A stretch of DNA of 64,000 nt from positions 123,725 to 187,724 of the forward strand of contig JAJPHL010000034.1 of the NCBI GenBank assembly GCA_021325275.1. Direction: 5' to 3'. The stretch comes from Terriglobia bacterium (GTDB taxonomy: Bacteria > Acidobacteriota > Terriglobia > JAJPHL01). The notes under the pieces were generated by a model, which made no database searches, was not told the origin of the DNA, and saw only the letters and a program-made list of their open reading frames with translations. Made by a program: the position numbers and the translations under genes. Position 1 is the first letter of the stretch. Each line of letters begins with the position of its first letter. Positions 57,219-64,000 of this stretch are shown here, in pieces.

Positions 57219-58402
57219 TTCGGAAACTCCTCCAAGAATCGCCGGCCGACCGCCAATGCGGCGGCGACATCTTCGACCAGCACATTTTCGTCCGGATGAT
57301 GGCTGATTCCGCCGGGCGATCGCAAGAAAAGCATTGCGGCGGGCATGTGCGGAGCCAAAATCATGGCGTCGTGACCCGCGCCGCTCGGCATGCGGTGCGG
57401 CGTGTATCCGCACGCCTCAACACCTCGCGCGAGAGTCTCGGACATTCGCGCGTCCATCGCGACGGCCGACTGATCGAGTTGCTGCGTTAGCGACACGGCA
57501 ACGCCGCGTCGCGCGGCGATTTCACGCGCTGCCGCCGTTACGCGCTCCACGCCCGCGTGCCGCACGACGTCCTGCGCATCGCGCAGATCGAGCGTCGCTA
57601 CCGCGCGCCCGGGGATCACATTACTCGCGCCGGGTTCTATGCGCAAGCGCCCGACGGTCGCCAAAGCGCCAGAGCGCTCTACGGCGGTGATCCACTCGGC
57701 GGCGGCGGCCAGCGCGTCGTGGCGAAACGCCATCGGCGTCGTGCCGGCGTGATTCGCATGGCCGTCGAAAACGAACTCGAGACGACTCTGGCCCGCGATG
57801 GTGTCGACGACCGCCAGCGGCAGTCTCAACTTTTCGAGCACCGGTCCTTGTTCAATATGAAATTCCAAGTAGCCGAGCGCGTGCGTCACGCGCGCCGCGG
57901 GTATTTCCGACGGATGCAAGCCAAAGGCGCGGATCGCGCCGGCCATCGATGTACCTTCGGCATCGCGCGTTTCAAGCGCTTCCGCATCGAGCGTCCCTGC
58001 CAACGCGCGACTTCCGATGAACGGCACGCCGAAGCGCGATCCTTCTTCATCGGAGAATCCGATTACTTCAATTGGATACGGCATCTCGCGATGATCGAGC
58101 GATTCAATCAACGCGACAGCCATCACTACGCCCAGGATTCCGTCGAACGCGCCGGCATTGGGCACCGTGTCAAGATGCGATGCAATCAGTAACGCTGCGC
58201 CGCGCGGACCGTAGCGCCCGCGCAAATTCCCCGCCCCGTCAATAGTCACGTGCATGCCCACGCGCTCCATCCATTCGCGCAAACGCGCGTGGACTTCGTG
58301 CATCGGCAGCGTGAGGAATCGCCGTGTGGTCGCCGGAGGTTCTTCACTCAATCGCGCGAGTTCGCGGCAGTATTCGACGACACGTTCAGCAAGATGATCC
58401 AT
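57206..58402 (-). CDS. allC: Allantoate amidohydrolase-type M20 metal-dependent hydrolase
   Basis: 398 residues. M20/AmaB-type zinc hydrolase: SHLDTVPNAGAFDGILGVV (first metal His and bridging Asp), GFSDEEGSRFGVPFIGS (catalytic and metal Glu), YLEFHIEQGPVLEK (metal His), GRAVATLDLRDAQ and MPSGAGHDAMILAPHMPAAM (His), PDENVLVEDV. The DTVPNAGAFDG and IEQGP signatures are typical of allantoate amidohydrolase and N-carbamoyl-amino-acid hydrolase; the overlap with an AllE-like gene favours allantoate. The start has no close Shine-Dalgarno match. Confidence 0.88.
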   Translation of the reverse strand: MDHLAERVVEYCRELARLSEEPPATTRRFLTLPMHEVHARLREWMERVGMHVTIDGAGNLRGRYGPRGAALLIASHLDTVPNAGAFDGILGVVMAVALIESLDHREMPYPIEVIGFSDEEGSRFGVPFIGSRALAGTLDAEALETRDAEGTSMAGAIRAFGLHPSEIPAARVTHALGYLEFHIEQGPVLEKLRLPLAVVDTIAGQSRLEFVFDGHANHAGTTPMAFRHDALAAAAEWITAVERSGALATVGRLRIEPGASNVIPGRAVATLDLRDAQDVVRHAGVERVTAAAREIAARRGVAVSLTQQLDQSAVAMDARMSETLARGVEACGYTPHRMPSGAGHDAMILAPHMPAAMLFLRSPGGISHHPDENVLVEDVAAALAVGRRFLEEFPKCIN

Positions 58403-58435
58403 TCGGCCGCTTCAGGATAGCACGCAGTTTTCCGG

Positions 58436-58441
58436 TACAAT
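58436..58441 (+). promoter_or_regulatory. -10-like box (TACAAT) before accA
   Basis: TACAAT six bases before the accA ATG at 58448; the intervening bases are GAGGAA, which would lie at or before the transcript's first base. Divergent from allC by 45 bases. Confidence 0.42.
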
Positions 58442-58447
58442 GAGGAA

Positions 58448-59434
58448 ATGCCCAACGATCCGAGCCATACGCGTCGCGAACTCGACGCCATGGAAACGCA
58501 GCTTCGCGAATTGCGCCAGCAAATGGGAGTGAAGCCCGATCCTGAAGCGCAAAAGCGGGTGGACACGCTTTCCGGTTTGGTAGGCGACTTGCGCCATGAT
58601 CTCGAATCGCAGGTAGAAACGGCGTGGCAGCGCGTCAAGCTCGCCCGCCACCCGCAGCGGCCGTACTTTCTCGATTACTGCGGCTACATCTTCGACGATT
58701 TCAGCGAAATCCACGGCGATCGCGGATACGCCGACGATCCCGCGATCGTGTGCGCGATGGCGCGATTGAACGGCCGCGAAGTTTTGGCCGTGGGACAACA
58801 GAAGGGCCGCAACACCAAGGACAACGTGCTGCGCAATTTCGGCATGCCGCGCCCCGAGGGCTATCGCAAAGCGATCCGCGTGATGCAATTCGCGGCGAAA
58901 TTCCGCCGCCCGATCCTCACGTTTCTCGATACGCCGGGCGCGTGGCACGGCATGGACGCCGAAGAGCGCGGACAAGGCGAAGCGATCGCGCGCAACTTGC
59001 GCGAAATGTCGCGGCTCGGCGTGCCGATTGTGGTGACCGTAATCGGGGAAGGCGGCTCGGGCGGGGCGCTTGGATTAGGCGTAGGAAATCGCGTGTTGAT
59101 CCTGGAGAATGCGGTGTACTCGGTGATTTCGCCGGAAAGCTGCGCGGCGATCGTATGGCGCGATTCGGCGCAAGCGGAGTTGGCCGCGGGCGCGCTGAAA
59201 TTGACCGCTCCCGATTTGCTATCGTTGAAGCTGGTCGACGAAATCGTGCCGGAACCGCATGGCGGCGCGCAGCTTGATCATCGCGCCACGGCCGACATGC
59301 TGAAGCCGGTGTTGGAACGTCACGTGGCGGAGTTGGAAAAAATGTCGCCGCAACAATTGATCGATCATCGCTACGAAAAATTCCGCCGCATGGGACAGTT
59401 CTTCGAGTCGCCGCAAGCGGCCGGGGGCAGGTGA
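58448..59434 (+). CDS. accA: Acetyl-CoA carboxylase carboxyltransferase subunit alpha
   Basis: 328 residues, standard. AccA with AccD transfers carboxyl from biotin to acetyl-CoA, the first step of fatty-acid synthesis. Family landmarks: HPQRPYFLDYCGYIFDDFSE, QQKGRNTKDNVLRNFGMPRP, TFLDTPGAWHGMDAEERGQG, VIGEGGSGGALGLGVGN and SVISPESCAAIVWRD. The N-terminal coiled helix (RRELDAMETQLRELRQQMG) is also typical. accD is not in the window. The next gene starts three bases after the stop. Confidence 0.96.
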   Translation: MPNDPSHTRRELDAMETQLRELRQQMGVKPDPEAQKRVDTLSGLVGDLRHDLESQVETAWQRVKLARHPQRPYFLDYCGYIFDDFSEIHGDRGYADDPAIVCAMARLNGREVLAVGQQKGRNTKDNVLRNFGMPRPEGYRKAIRVMQFAAKFRRPILTFLDTPGAWHGMDAEERGQGEAIARNLREMSRLGVPIVVTVIGEGGSGGALGLGVGNRVLILENAVYSVISPESCAAIVWRDSAQAELAAGALKLTAPDLLSLKLVDEIVPEPHGGAQLDHRATADMLKPVLERHVAELEKMSPQQLIDHRYEKFRRMGQFFESPQAAGGR

Positions 59435-59437
59435 GGA

Positions 59438-59953
59438 GTGACGGACCGTCTGTTCATTAGTTTGTGGCTGAAACAGTGGGACGAGGATTTGGTCCTCGAA
59501 TCGTTCCACAAGCTGCTGGAACTTTTTCCGTACTCCGATCGCAAGCCCGGTGTGCGGATGATCACCGTCCAGCCTGTCGATTGGTCCGAACCGGCGACTC
59601 TCGAGCGCCATTTCGACGGCGGCGCGACGGCCACACAGGTGATCGAAGCGGTGGAGGAATTTCATCACTCCGATTGCGCGTATCAAGCCGAAGCGTGGTG
59701 GGATGCCGGCCTGGAGCTGGTGCAAGTGAAGATGATCGCGTACGGCCCCGACTTTGAAGGCAGCGACGATGAGGAAGGTCATATCGAAATCGATCTGGGT
59801 CCCGACACGCCGTATCGCGCGTCGCGCGAGAATCTCACCAAGCTGGTTTTTCTGATGCACGAACTTCCCAAACGTTTGCCGCTGCGCAAGCGCCTCTTGT
59901 GGTCGGAATCGGGCGAAGACGTGAGCGAGTTGCTCTCTAAAACAGTCCAGTGA
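59438..59953 (+). CDS. Protein of unknown function downstream of accA
   Basis: 171 residues from a GTG at 59438, preceded by GGTGAGGA, three bases after accA. Features: an opening RLFISLWLKQWDEDLVLESF, a WSEPATLERHF segment, an acidic loop (GSDDEEGHIEIDLGPD) and a basic end (PKRLPLRKRLL). No signal peptide or membrane span; possibly a small alpha/beta protein. Family not recognised. Its stop overlaps the GTG of the EVE-domain gene (GTGA), so three genes may be one transcript. Confidence 0.7.
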   Translation: MTDRLFISLWLKQWDEDLVLESFHKLLELFPYSDRKPGVRMITVQPVDWSEPATLERHFDGGATATQVIEAVEEFHHSDCAYQAEAWWDAGLELVQVKMIAYGPDFEGSDDEEGHIEIDLGPDTPYRASRENLTKLVFLMHELPKRLPLRKRLLWSESGEDVSELLSKTVQ

Positions 59954-60447
59954 AATCTTCCGCGAAGAAGTGGGTTTACAAAGTGAACTCGCACCGTCCG
60001 GGCGCCCTGACCGGATGGCACTTCGATCAGTATTTCAACTCGCGCACGCGTACGCCGAAGCCGATGGGCGGCGACGGCTGGATTAAGTCGCCGCAAAGTT
60101 GGCAGCGATTGAAGCTGGTGCGCCGCGGTGATCTATTTGTGTGCTATCAAAGCGACGAGCGTAGGATTTACGGCTTGGCGCGCGCGGCGTCGGATGGCTA
60201 CGAAACGTTAAGCGGCTCGGGCCGATTCAATCGAGTTGACTTTGCGGCAGGCGGATTGCGCTTGAAATCCCCTTTAAACTTGGCGCAGAAAGACCAGCGC
60301 GAAATCTTCGGCAACATTCGGGCCTTCACGGTGCCCTCGCGGGGAACGATCCACGCGCTGGCGGCGGACGAGTTTCGCGCGCTGATCGGCGAATTGATCG
60401 CGGCGAATCCCTCGCAGGCCGCGGCGATCCGGGCGTTTGTGAAGTAG
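59950..60447 (+). CDS. EVE-domain (PUA-like) protein
   Basis: 165 residues from a GTG at 59950 that overlaps the previous stop. Landmarks of EVE/ASCH-PUA-like proteins: WQRLKLVRRGDLFVCYQSDE, RRIYGLARAASDGY, then a C-terminal part ending AAIRAFVK. EVE domains read modified bases (5mC and related) or RNA modifications and are common near defence genes and in general metabolism. Which ligand is bound cannot be told. Its last 21 bases recur in a chimeric ORF at 62421-62522. Confidence 0.72.
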   Translation: MKSSAKKWVYKVNSHRPGALTGWHFDQYFNSRTRTPKPMGGDGWIKSPQSWQRLKLVRRGDLFVCYQSDERRIYGLARAASDGYETLSGSGRFNRVDFAAGGLRLKSPLNLAQKDQREIFGNIRAFTVPSRGTIHALAADEFRALIGELIAANPSQAAAIRAFVK

Positions 60448-60477
60448 TTCCACGGCCTATGTTATTCTTGCGGAAGA

Positions 60478-60720
60478 ATGCCGATGTCTCCTGAAGATCG
60501 TTTGGAATTGCTCAGAACCGCTCCTCCCGACACGTGGATCGCATTGTCGGATGACGAGAGCCGGTTGGCAGGCAAGGGAAAGACCTATCAGGAAGCCGTT
60601 GACGACGCCGCGCGCAGCGGATCGAATGATCCCATTCTGATCAGAATTCCTCCCACGTGGGCCCCGCTGGTCCTCCGGTGTGAGTCGACGAGGCGATCCA
60701 ATGTCGTATTCCAAGGGTGA
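60478..60720 (+). CDS. Small DUF5678-like protein
   Basis: 80 residues (a second ATG lies two codons in, with GGAAG six bases before it). WIALSDDESRLAGKGKTYQEAVDDAARSG followed by DPILIRIPPTWAPLVL matches the DUF5678 pattern, small proteins often found next to toxin-like or uncharacterised genes in Acidobacteria and cyanobacteria. It overlaps the next gene by 20 bases. Function unknown. Confidence 0.68.
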   Translation: MPMSPEDRLELLRTAPPDTWIALSDDESRLAGKGKTYQEAVDDAARSGSNDPILIRIPPTWAPLVLRCESTRRSNVVFQG

Positions 60721-61609
60721 AGTGACAGAAACCGAACTGATAGCGTGGGCAATCCCGCTCATCGCCGAGGGCTCCTACTCCGTCCAGGGCGACGACTGCC
60801 GACGGGAACTCTCCATCCACGATGAAACAGCCGAGTTGGATTTCATGGAGGGCTGGCTTCTTCATAAGCGATCGAAGCAACAGGTAGATGCCTTCAAGCA
60901 GGCCAAGGAGTCATGCACCGCGGAGAACATCTTGCGTTGCTGTGAGGCTTACCTTGGACCTTTGGGACCGTCTCTTGCCAAACAACTCGAGATCCCTCAA
61001 TTCGGGAGGCTTGTAGCCAGGATCTATGAACAGGAAAGGGCCCTCGTGAAATCGGTTGGGAGGATACTTATCGGCGAGCGCGAGGGGATCAGTTCGGAAA
61101 TCGTTGACAGGGTCCTGCGCAACGCGATACCGGAAGCAATCGAGGTCGCTCTCGTCCAAGTGTATGCCCGCGAAATGGCGAATCTTTTTCCGCAACTCGT
61201 GGAACGAGCCGCGAAGCTCGCAGTTTTGGCCGCGACCTCGAAGCCGCCGAGGGAAGTTCAGTGTTACCTTGCGGAGGCAACGAAGTGCTACCTATACGGT
61301 CGTTTTATCTCTTGCCTTATTGTTTGCCGCGGTGCGTTGGAAGAGGCCGTCAGTGACCTGTTGGAACGTCGTGGACTCCGACAGGAGTTCAATCACGTCT
61401 CCAATTTCGGGGGCGGAGAGCTGGCGCGAATGATCCGATTTGCCAAGGGGAAACCGATTCCTGGTATTTCTTGGGATGAGGCCGACAACATCCGCAAGAG
61501 CGCTAACAAAGCAGCGCACGGACAGGCACCCTCAGAGGAGCAGTGCCGCAGTCTGTTTGAAGACACTCGATCGGTGCTGCTGCAGATTTACACGTTGATA
61601 CCAAGCTAG
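60701..61609 (+). CDS. DUF4145-type protein, possibly defence-related
   Basis: 302 residues from the ATG at 60701 (GAGGC about seven bases upstream); the frame opens at 60680. The N-terminal half is helical and unrecognised. The C-terminal part, CLIVCRGALEEAVSDLLERR and DEADNIRKSANKAAHGQAP, has the GALE..V..LL and AAHG signatures of DUF4145, a helical domain (HEPN-like arrangement) found on restriction and other defence proteins. A defence role is only suggested. It sits in a small accessory patch. Confidence 0.65.
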   Translation: MSYSKGEVTETELIAWAIPLIAEGSYSVQGDDCRRELSIHDETAELDFMEGWLLHKRSKQQVDAFKQAKESCTAENILRCCEAYLGPLGPSLAKQLEIPQFGRLVARIYEQERALVKSVGRILIGEREGISSEIVDRVLRNAIPEAIEVALVQVYAREMANLFPQLVERAAKLAVLAATSKPPREVQCYLAEATKCYLYGRFISCLIVCRGALEEAVSDLLERRGLRQEFNHVSNFGGGELARMIRFAKGKPIPGISWDEADNIRKSANKAAHGQAPSEEQCRSLFEDTRSVLLQIYTLIPS

Positions 61610-61673
61610 GCGCGGAAACAATAAGGCATAATAGGAATTGCCGTTGGCACAACCTACCTTAAGGTGGCAAAAG

Positions 61674-61916
61674 ATGGCGTCCATACAAGTCGACGTACCG
61701 GACAGCGCCCTTGGATCGGGACAGTCTCGCGAGGCTTTCGCCGAAGAAGCGAAGTTCCTCCTGGCGCTCAAGCTCTTCGAGATCGGACGGCTTTCGTCGA
61801 GCCGCGCGGCTGAGTTTTGCGCGATGAACAGAGTCGATTTTCTGCTCCGCGCGAGCCAGAGTGGAACGGCGGTGACCGATTTGGATGAATTGGTGATCCA
61901 AGAGTTTTCCTCCTGA
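61674..61916 (+). CDS. UPF0175 family antitoxin-like protein
   Basis: 80 residues from the ATG at 61674, with AAGGTGG seven bases upstream. IQVDVPDSALGSGQSREAFAEEAKFLLALKLFE and GRLSSSRAAEFCAMNRVDFLLRA match UPF0175 (a RHH/HTH-like DNA-binding protein of toxin-antitoxin pairs). It precedes a DUF3368 PIN-like gene by three bases, the usual partner. Confidence 0.85.
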   Translation: MASIQVDVPDSALGSGQSREAFAEEAKFLLALKLFEIGRLSSSRAAEFCAMNRVDFLLRASQSGTAVTDLDELVIQEFSS

Positions 61917-61919
61917 GGG

Positions 61920-62408
61920 ATGTTGGCTTCGATCGTTTGCAATGCCGGACCGCTCATCGCCCTGACGCTCGTCAACCGCCTCGAACTGCTTCGTGCGTTG
62001 TACCGAAACATCCTCGTACCAGACGCCGTTCATCGCGAGGTGGTCGAATCCGGTTTCGGGCGCGCAGGATCGGAGGAGTTGCGCAGCGCAAACTGGATCG
62101 AAGTGGTTCCTCCGATCACCCTCGACGGATCGCTTGAGGTCGTGTTGGGACGCGGCGAGAGCCAAGTGATCGCTCTAGCTCTAGCGCGTCACGCGGAATT
62201 GGTCTTGATCGATGAGCTCATAGCCCGCCGCGTCGCAAGCCGACTCTATCGGTTGCGTGTGAAAGGCAGCGCGGGCATTCTCGTTGCCTCCAAGAGGGCC
62301 GGCCTGATCCCAGCCGTTCGTCCATTGCTGGAGGCCATGAAGGGGCGCGGGTACTACTTGTCGAAGCGATTGATCGAGCGTGCCTGTGCCGAAGCTGGAG
62401 AGTTATGA
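61920..62408 (+). CDS. DUF3368 family PIN-domain toxin
   Basis: 162 residues. DUF3368 PIN proteins are the partners of UPF0175. The opening ASIVCNAGPLIALTLVNRLE carries the first-strand acidic/amide residue as Asn (N8), which many members share. Further: VPDAVHREVVESGF, GRGESQVIALALARHAELVL and IDELIARRVA (metal-site Asp/Glu), LRVKGSAGILVASKRAGLI. The stop lies inside the first copy of a 76-base direct repeat. Confidence 0.85.
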   Translation: MLASIVCNAGPLIALTLVNRLELLRALYRNILVPDAVHREVVESGFGRAGSEELRSANWIEVVPPITLDGSLEVVLGRGESQVIALALARHAELVLIDELIARRVASRLYRLRVKGSAGILVASKRAGLIPAVRPLLEAMKGRGYYLSKRLIERACAEAGEL

Positions 62409-62478
62409 CAGAATGACGCGATGATTCCGTCGCTCGTTCTGTTCGTGTTGCAAAGCGCCGTCGCACAGCCGCCGAAGA
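62400..62478 (+). repeat. Direct repeat copy 1 (start of the downstream gene, duplicated)
   Basis: From GAGTTATGACA to CCGCCGAAGA this stretch matches 62827-62902 with two substitutions and a three-base indel. It includes the first 15 codons of the secreted gene beginning at 62848. Confidence 0.9.
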
Positions 62479-62522
62479 TCTCACAACCCGGCGGGCGGGC
62501 CATCCGCGCGTTTGTGAAGTAG
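62421..62522 (+). pseudogene. Chimeric 33-codon ORF: start of the downstream gene joined to the end of the EVE gene
   Basis: The first 19 residues (MIPSLVLFVLQSAVAQPPK) are those of the gene at 62848. The last residues AIRAFVK plus TAG repeat the end of the EVE gene; 20 of the last 21 bases (62502-62522) match 60427-60447. It therefore looks like a recombination junction, not a working gene. Confidence 0.75.
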
Positions 62523-62567
62523 GACTACCTGCCCAAGGTCACGCGCCGCATCAAAGATCGTGTTCAT
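62523..62567 (-). pseudogene. Truncated start of a nucleotidyltransferase-like gene
   Basis: On the minus strand an ATG at 62567 overlaps the preceding stop (ATGA) and reads MNTIFDAARDLGQ before meeting the chimeric junction at 62522. The opening resembles AbiEii-type nucleotidyltransferase genes that follow the small gene upstream in related genomes; only some 13 codons remain. Identification rests on memory of that pairing. Confidence 0.35.
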
Positions 62568-62797
62568 GGCGTGGGGCGCGCCGTTCGTAGGCGTGCAAAC
62601 CACGCCTGCTGCTCCACGAGGCCGGATGTCGGCGGGGCTGGTTCCAGAACCGATTGGTCAAAGTCTTCGAAAATCTGGCGGACGGCCTCTCGCGTATCGA
62701 TCGATTCAATCTCTGCGCGGCGAATTCGGTCCAATTCCGGGCCGGCGTGACGCCAAGTGTCAACCCATCGACGCAAGAGATCGCGGTCCATGCTCAT
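62564..62797 (-). CDS. Small protein, probable partner of a lost nucleotidyltransferase
   Basis: 77 residues (a second ATG at 62791). LLRRWVDTWRHAGPELDRIR and the Pro-Thr-Ser-Gly-Leu-Val-Glu-Gln-Gln-x-Trp-Phe stretch PPTSGLVEQQAWFARLRT are recognisable features of a small acidobacterial protein usually followed by a nucleotidyltransferase. It is possibly an antitoxin of an MNT-type pair. No ribosome-binding site is clear. Confidence 0.6.
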   Translation of the reverse strand: MSMDRDLLRRWVDTWRHAGPELDRIRRAEIESIDTREAVRQIFEDFDQSVLEPAPPTSGLVEQQAWFARLRTARPTP

Positions 62798-62826
62798 ATC
62801 TTAACAGGAGCAAGTCTGTGCGACCG

Positions 62827-62902
62827 GAGTTATGACAAAATGACGCGATGATTCCGTCGCTCGTTCTGTTCGTGCTGCAAAGCGCCGTCGCGCCGCCGAA
62901 GA
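62827..62902 (+). repeat. Direct repeat copy 2
   Basis: Second copy of the repeat at 62400-62478 (offset 427 bases). It contains the intact start region of the gene at 62848. Confidence 0.9.
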
Positions 62903-64000
62903 CGCCGCAACCGGCGTCGCTCGAGGCCAAAGCCGACTTCTTCGAGAAGCGACTCCAGCAACGCCACGACTGGGAAGGATTCATCCGCAACGCCGAGCTC
63001 GCGCGACCAGGCGACGTTGCGTCCGCGCGCTTACCGCCGTCCGACAACGATGGCCTGTGGACCGCGATTTACGTTGGCGCGGAGTCTTTCAGGTACGCAG
63101 TGACGAAGAGCCCTGACGCACGCGCGCACGCACGGCGATCGATGGAAGCGATCATGCGCCTGGAATCGGTCACCGGCATTCCGGGACTCCCGGCGCGTTC
63201 GATGATCCGCAAGGGCGACTTCCGTCACGAGGACGGCGTGTGGCGCCCGTCGCCGGATGGCGCGTACGAGTGGAAATCGGATACCAGTTCGGACGAACTC
63301 GCCGGACAATACTTCGCCTATTCGATTTATTTCGATTTCGCCGCCACCGACGCCGAGAAACCGGCGCTGCGGGCGGCGGTCGCGCGCATCACAACGCATC
63401 TGATCGAACACAATTACACGCTTGTCGATTGGACCGGCAAGCCGACGCTTTGGGCGCAGTATAGCGCCGAGTATCTCAAGGGACATCCCGATGAACAATC
63501 GCTGAATCGCGTGCTGCTGCTTGGACACTTGCTCACCGCCGCGCACATGGCCGAGGGCACGCCCGACGCCGCGCGATTTCGCGCCGAGTACGGCAAACTG
63601 ATCGCCCAGGGATATCACGAAGACATCGCACGATATCTCGAAACGCGCACCGAGATCAATTATTCCGACGAAGAGATGGCCATGCTCGGCTTCTATACGC
63701 TGCTGCGCTACGAAAAAGATCCCAAGCTTCGCGCGGTGTATCTCAAGGGACTCGATCAGTGGTGGGAGAACGAAAAGCGCGAGAAAAATCCCGCGTGGAT
63801 CGCCATCCGCGACGCGTGCATCGGCAAAAAAGAATCCGCCGCCGACGGCGAGTTGACATTGCGGCGCATTCCCATGGACCTGATCGAGTGGACCGTGCGG
63901 AATTCCGCACGCGCGGATGTAGTGATGGACAAAGAACTGGAACGCAACGGTCACGCGCAGGCCATCACATTTTTGCCGCCCGACGAACGGCCGATCATGA
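62848..64000 (+). CDS. Secreted protein of unknown function, 3' end beyond the window
   Basis: 384 codons are seen from the ATG at 62848; the frame is open to the end of the window. Short hydrophobic leader MIPSLVLFVLQSAVAPP, then DGLWTAIYVGAESFRYAVTK, SMEAIMRLESVTGIPGLPA, DELAGQYFAYSIYFDF and SAEYLKGHPDEQSLNRVLLLG. Helical composition with regularly spaced aromatic residues suggests an alpha/alpha-type fold. I recognise the pattern as an uncharacterised acidobacterial secreted family but know no activity. Its first codons are duplicated upstream. Confidence 0.75.
   Translation, partial: MIPSLVLFVLQSAVAPPKTPQPASLEAKADFFEKRLQQRHDWEGFIRNAELARPGDVASARLPPSDNDGLWTAIYVGAESFRYAVTKSPDARAHARRSMEAIMRLESVTGIPGLPARSMIRKGDFRHEDGVWRPSPDGAYEWKSDTSSDELAGQYFAYSIYFDFAATDAEKPALRAAVARITTHLIEHNYTLVDWTGKPTLWAQYSAEYLKGHPDEQSLNRVLLLGHLLTAAHMAEGTPDAARFRAEYGKLIAQGYHEDIARYLETRTEINYSDEEMAMLGFYTLLRYEKDPKLRAVYLKGLDQWWENEKREKNPAWIAIRDACIGKKESAADGELTLRRIPMDLIEWTVRNSARADVVMDKELERNGHAQAITFLPPDERPIM

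Overview
The window reads as chromosomal DNA of an Acidobacteriota bacterium, most likely of the Solibacter/Bryobacterales side. The reasons are lineage-typical families: a TIGR03437 (Solibacter paralogous) domain on a collagen-like protein, an ADOP-type duplicated permease, an Oar-like TonB receptor followed by a 'VWFA-related Acidobacterial domain' protein, an SBBP/TIG secreted protein and a PEP-CTERM protein. DNA is GC rich with strong third-position GC, which creates long antisense ORFs that are not genes. I see no rRNA, CRISPR array, transposase or phage genes. One tRNA (Arg, anticodon ACG) is present.

Layout. 0-6.6 kb: a TPR protein tail, then a minus-strand run (outer-membrane-like protein, Uma2 nuclease, typA, tsaE, a DUF433/DUF5615 toxin-antitoxin pair, nnrDE, a DUF2007 protein). 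6.6-9 kb: the ergothioneine pair egtB-egtD. 9-13.2 kb: a 1352-residue collagen-like fibre protein with an S74 intramolecular chaperone. 13.4-17.5 kb: tRNA-Arg, a PEP-CTERM protein with a clean terminator, and a TPR lipoprotein. 17.7-25.4 kb: era, BON protein, small membrane proteins of unknown function, the ADOP permease and a nucleotidyltransferase broken by an amber codon. 25.4-28.5 kb: pgeF, acpS and cysS, with cysS carrying a one-base frameshift. 28.7-32.3 kb: glcD diverging from a GlcNAc-type kinase plus glycosylasparaginase pair. 32.4-41.8 kb: SBBP/TIG secreted protein, FmdB, galU, a SUMF1 protein and two membrane proteins, one carrying a spermidine-synthase-like domain. 42-48 kb: TonB receptor and VWA protein. 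48.2-49.7 kb: an ATP-grasp to SET-domain fusion, the most unusual gene here. 49.8-59.4 kb: long transketolase, HpnI-like glycosyltransferase, CoA-binding protein, pseudouridine synthase, scpB-scpA, ureidoglycine aminohydrolase plus allantoate amidohydrolase, accA. 59.4-64 kb: EVE-domain protein, then an accessory patch (DUF5678, DUF4145, UPF0175/DUF3368 toxin-antitoxin) that ends in a recombination scar made from pieces of both flanking genes.

Genome-scale patterns. Four inverted repeats of different sequence but the same design (arms made of a ~10-bp tandem unit) sit at gene ends, and two further hairpin repeats of another style occur. Many start codons lie only 6-12 bases after a TACAAT or TATACT box, which suggests leaderless or nearly leaderless transcripts; two divergent gene pairs share overlapping boxes. 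Functional groupings that can be inferred are ergothioneine synthesis, salvage of GlcNAc from N-linked glycopeptides, ureide nitrogen release and hopanoid decoration.
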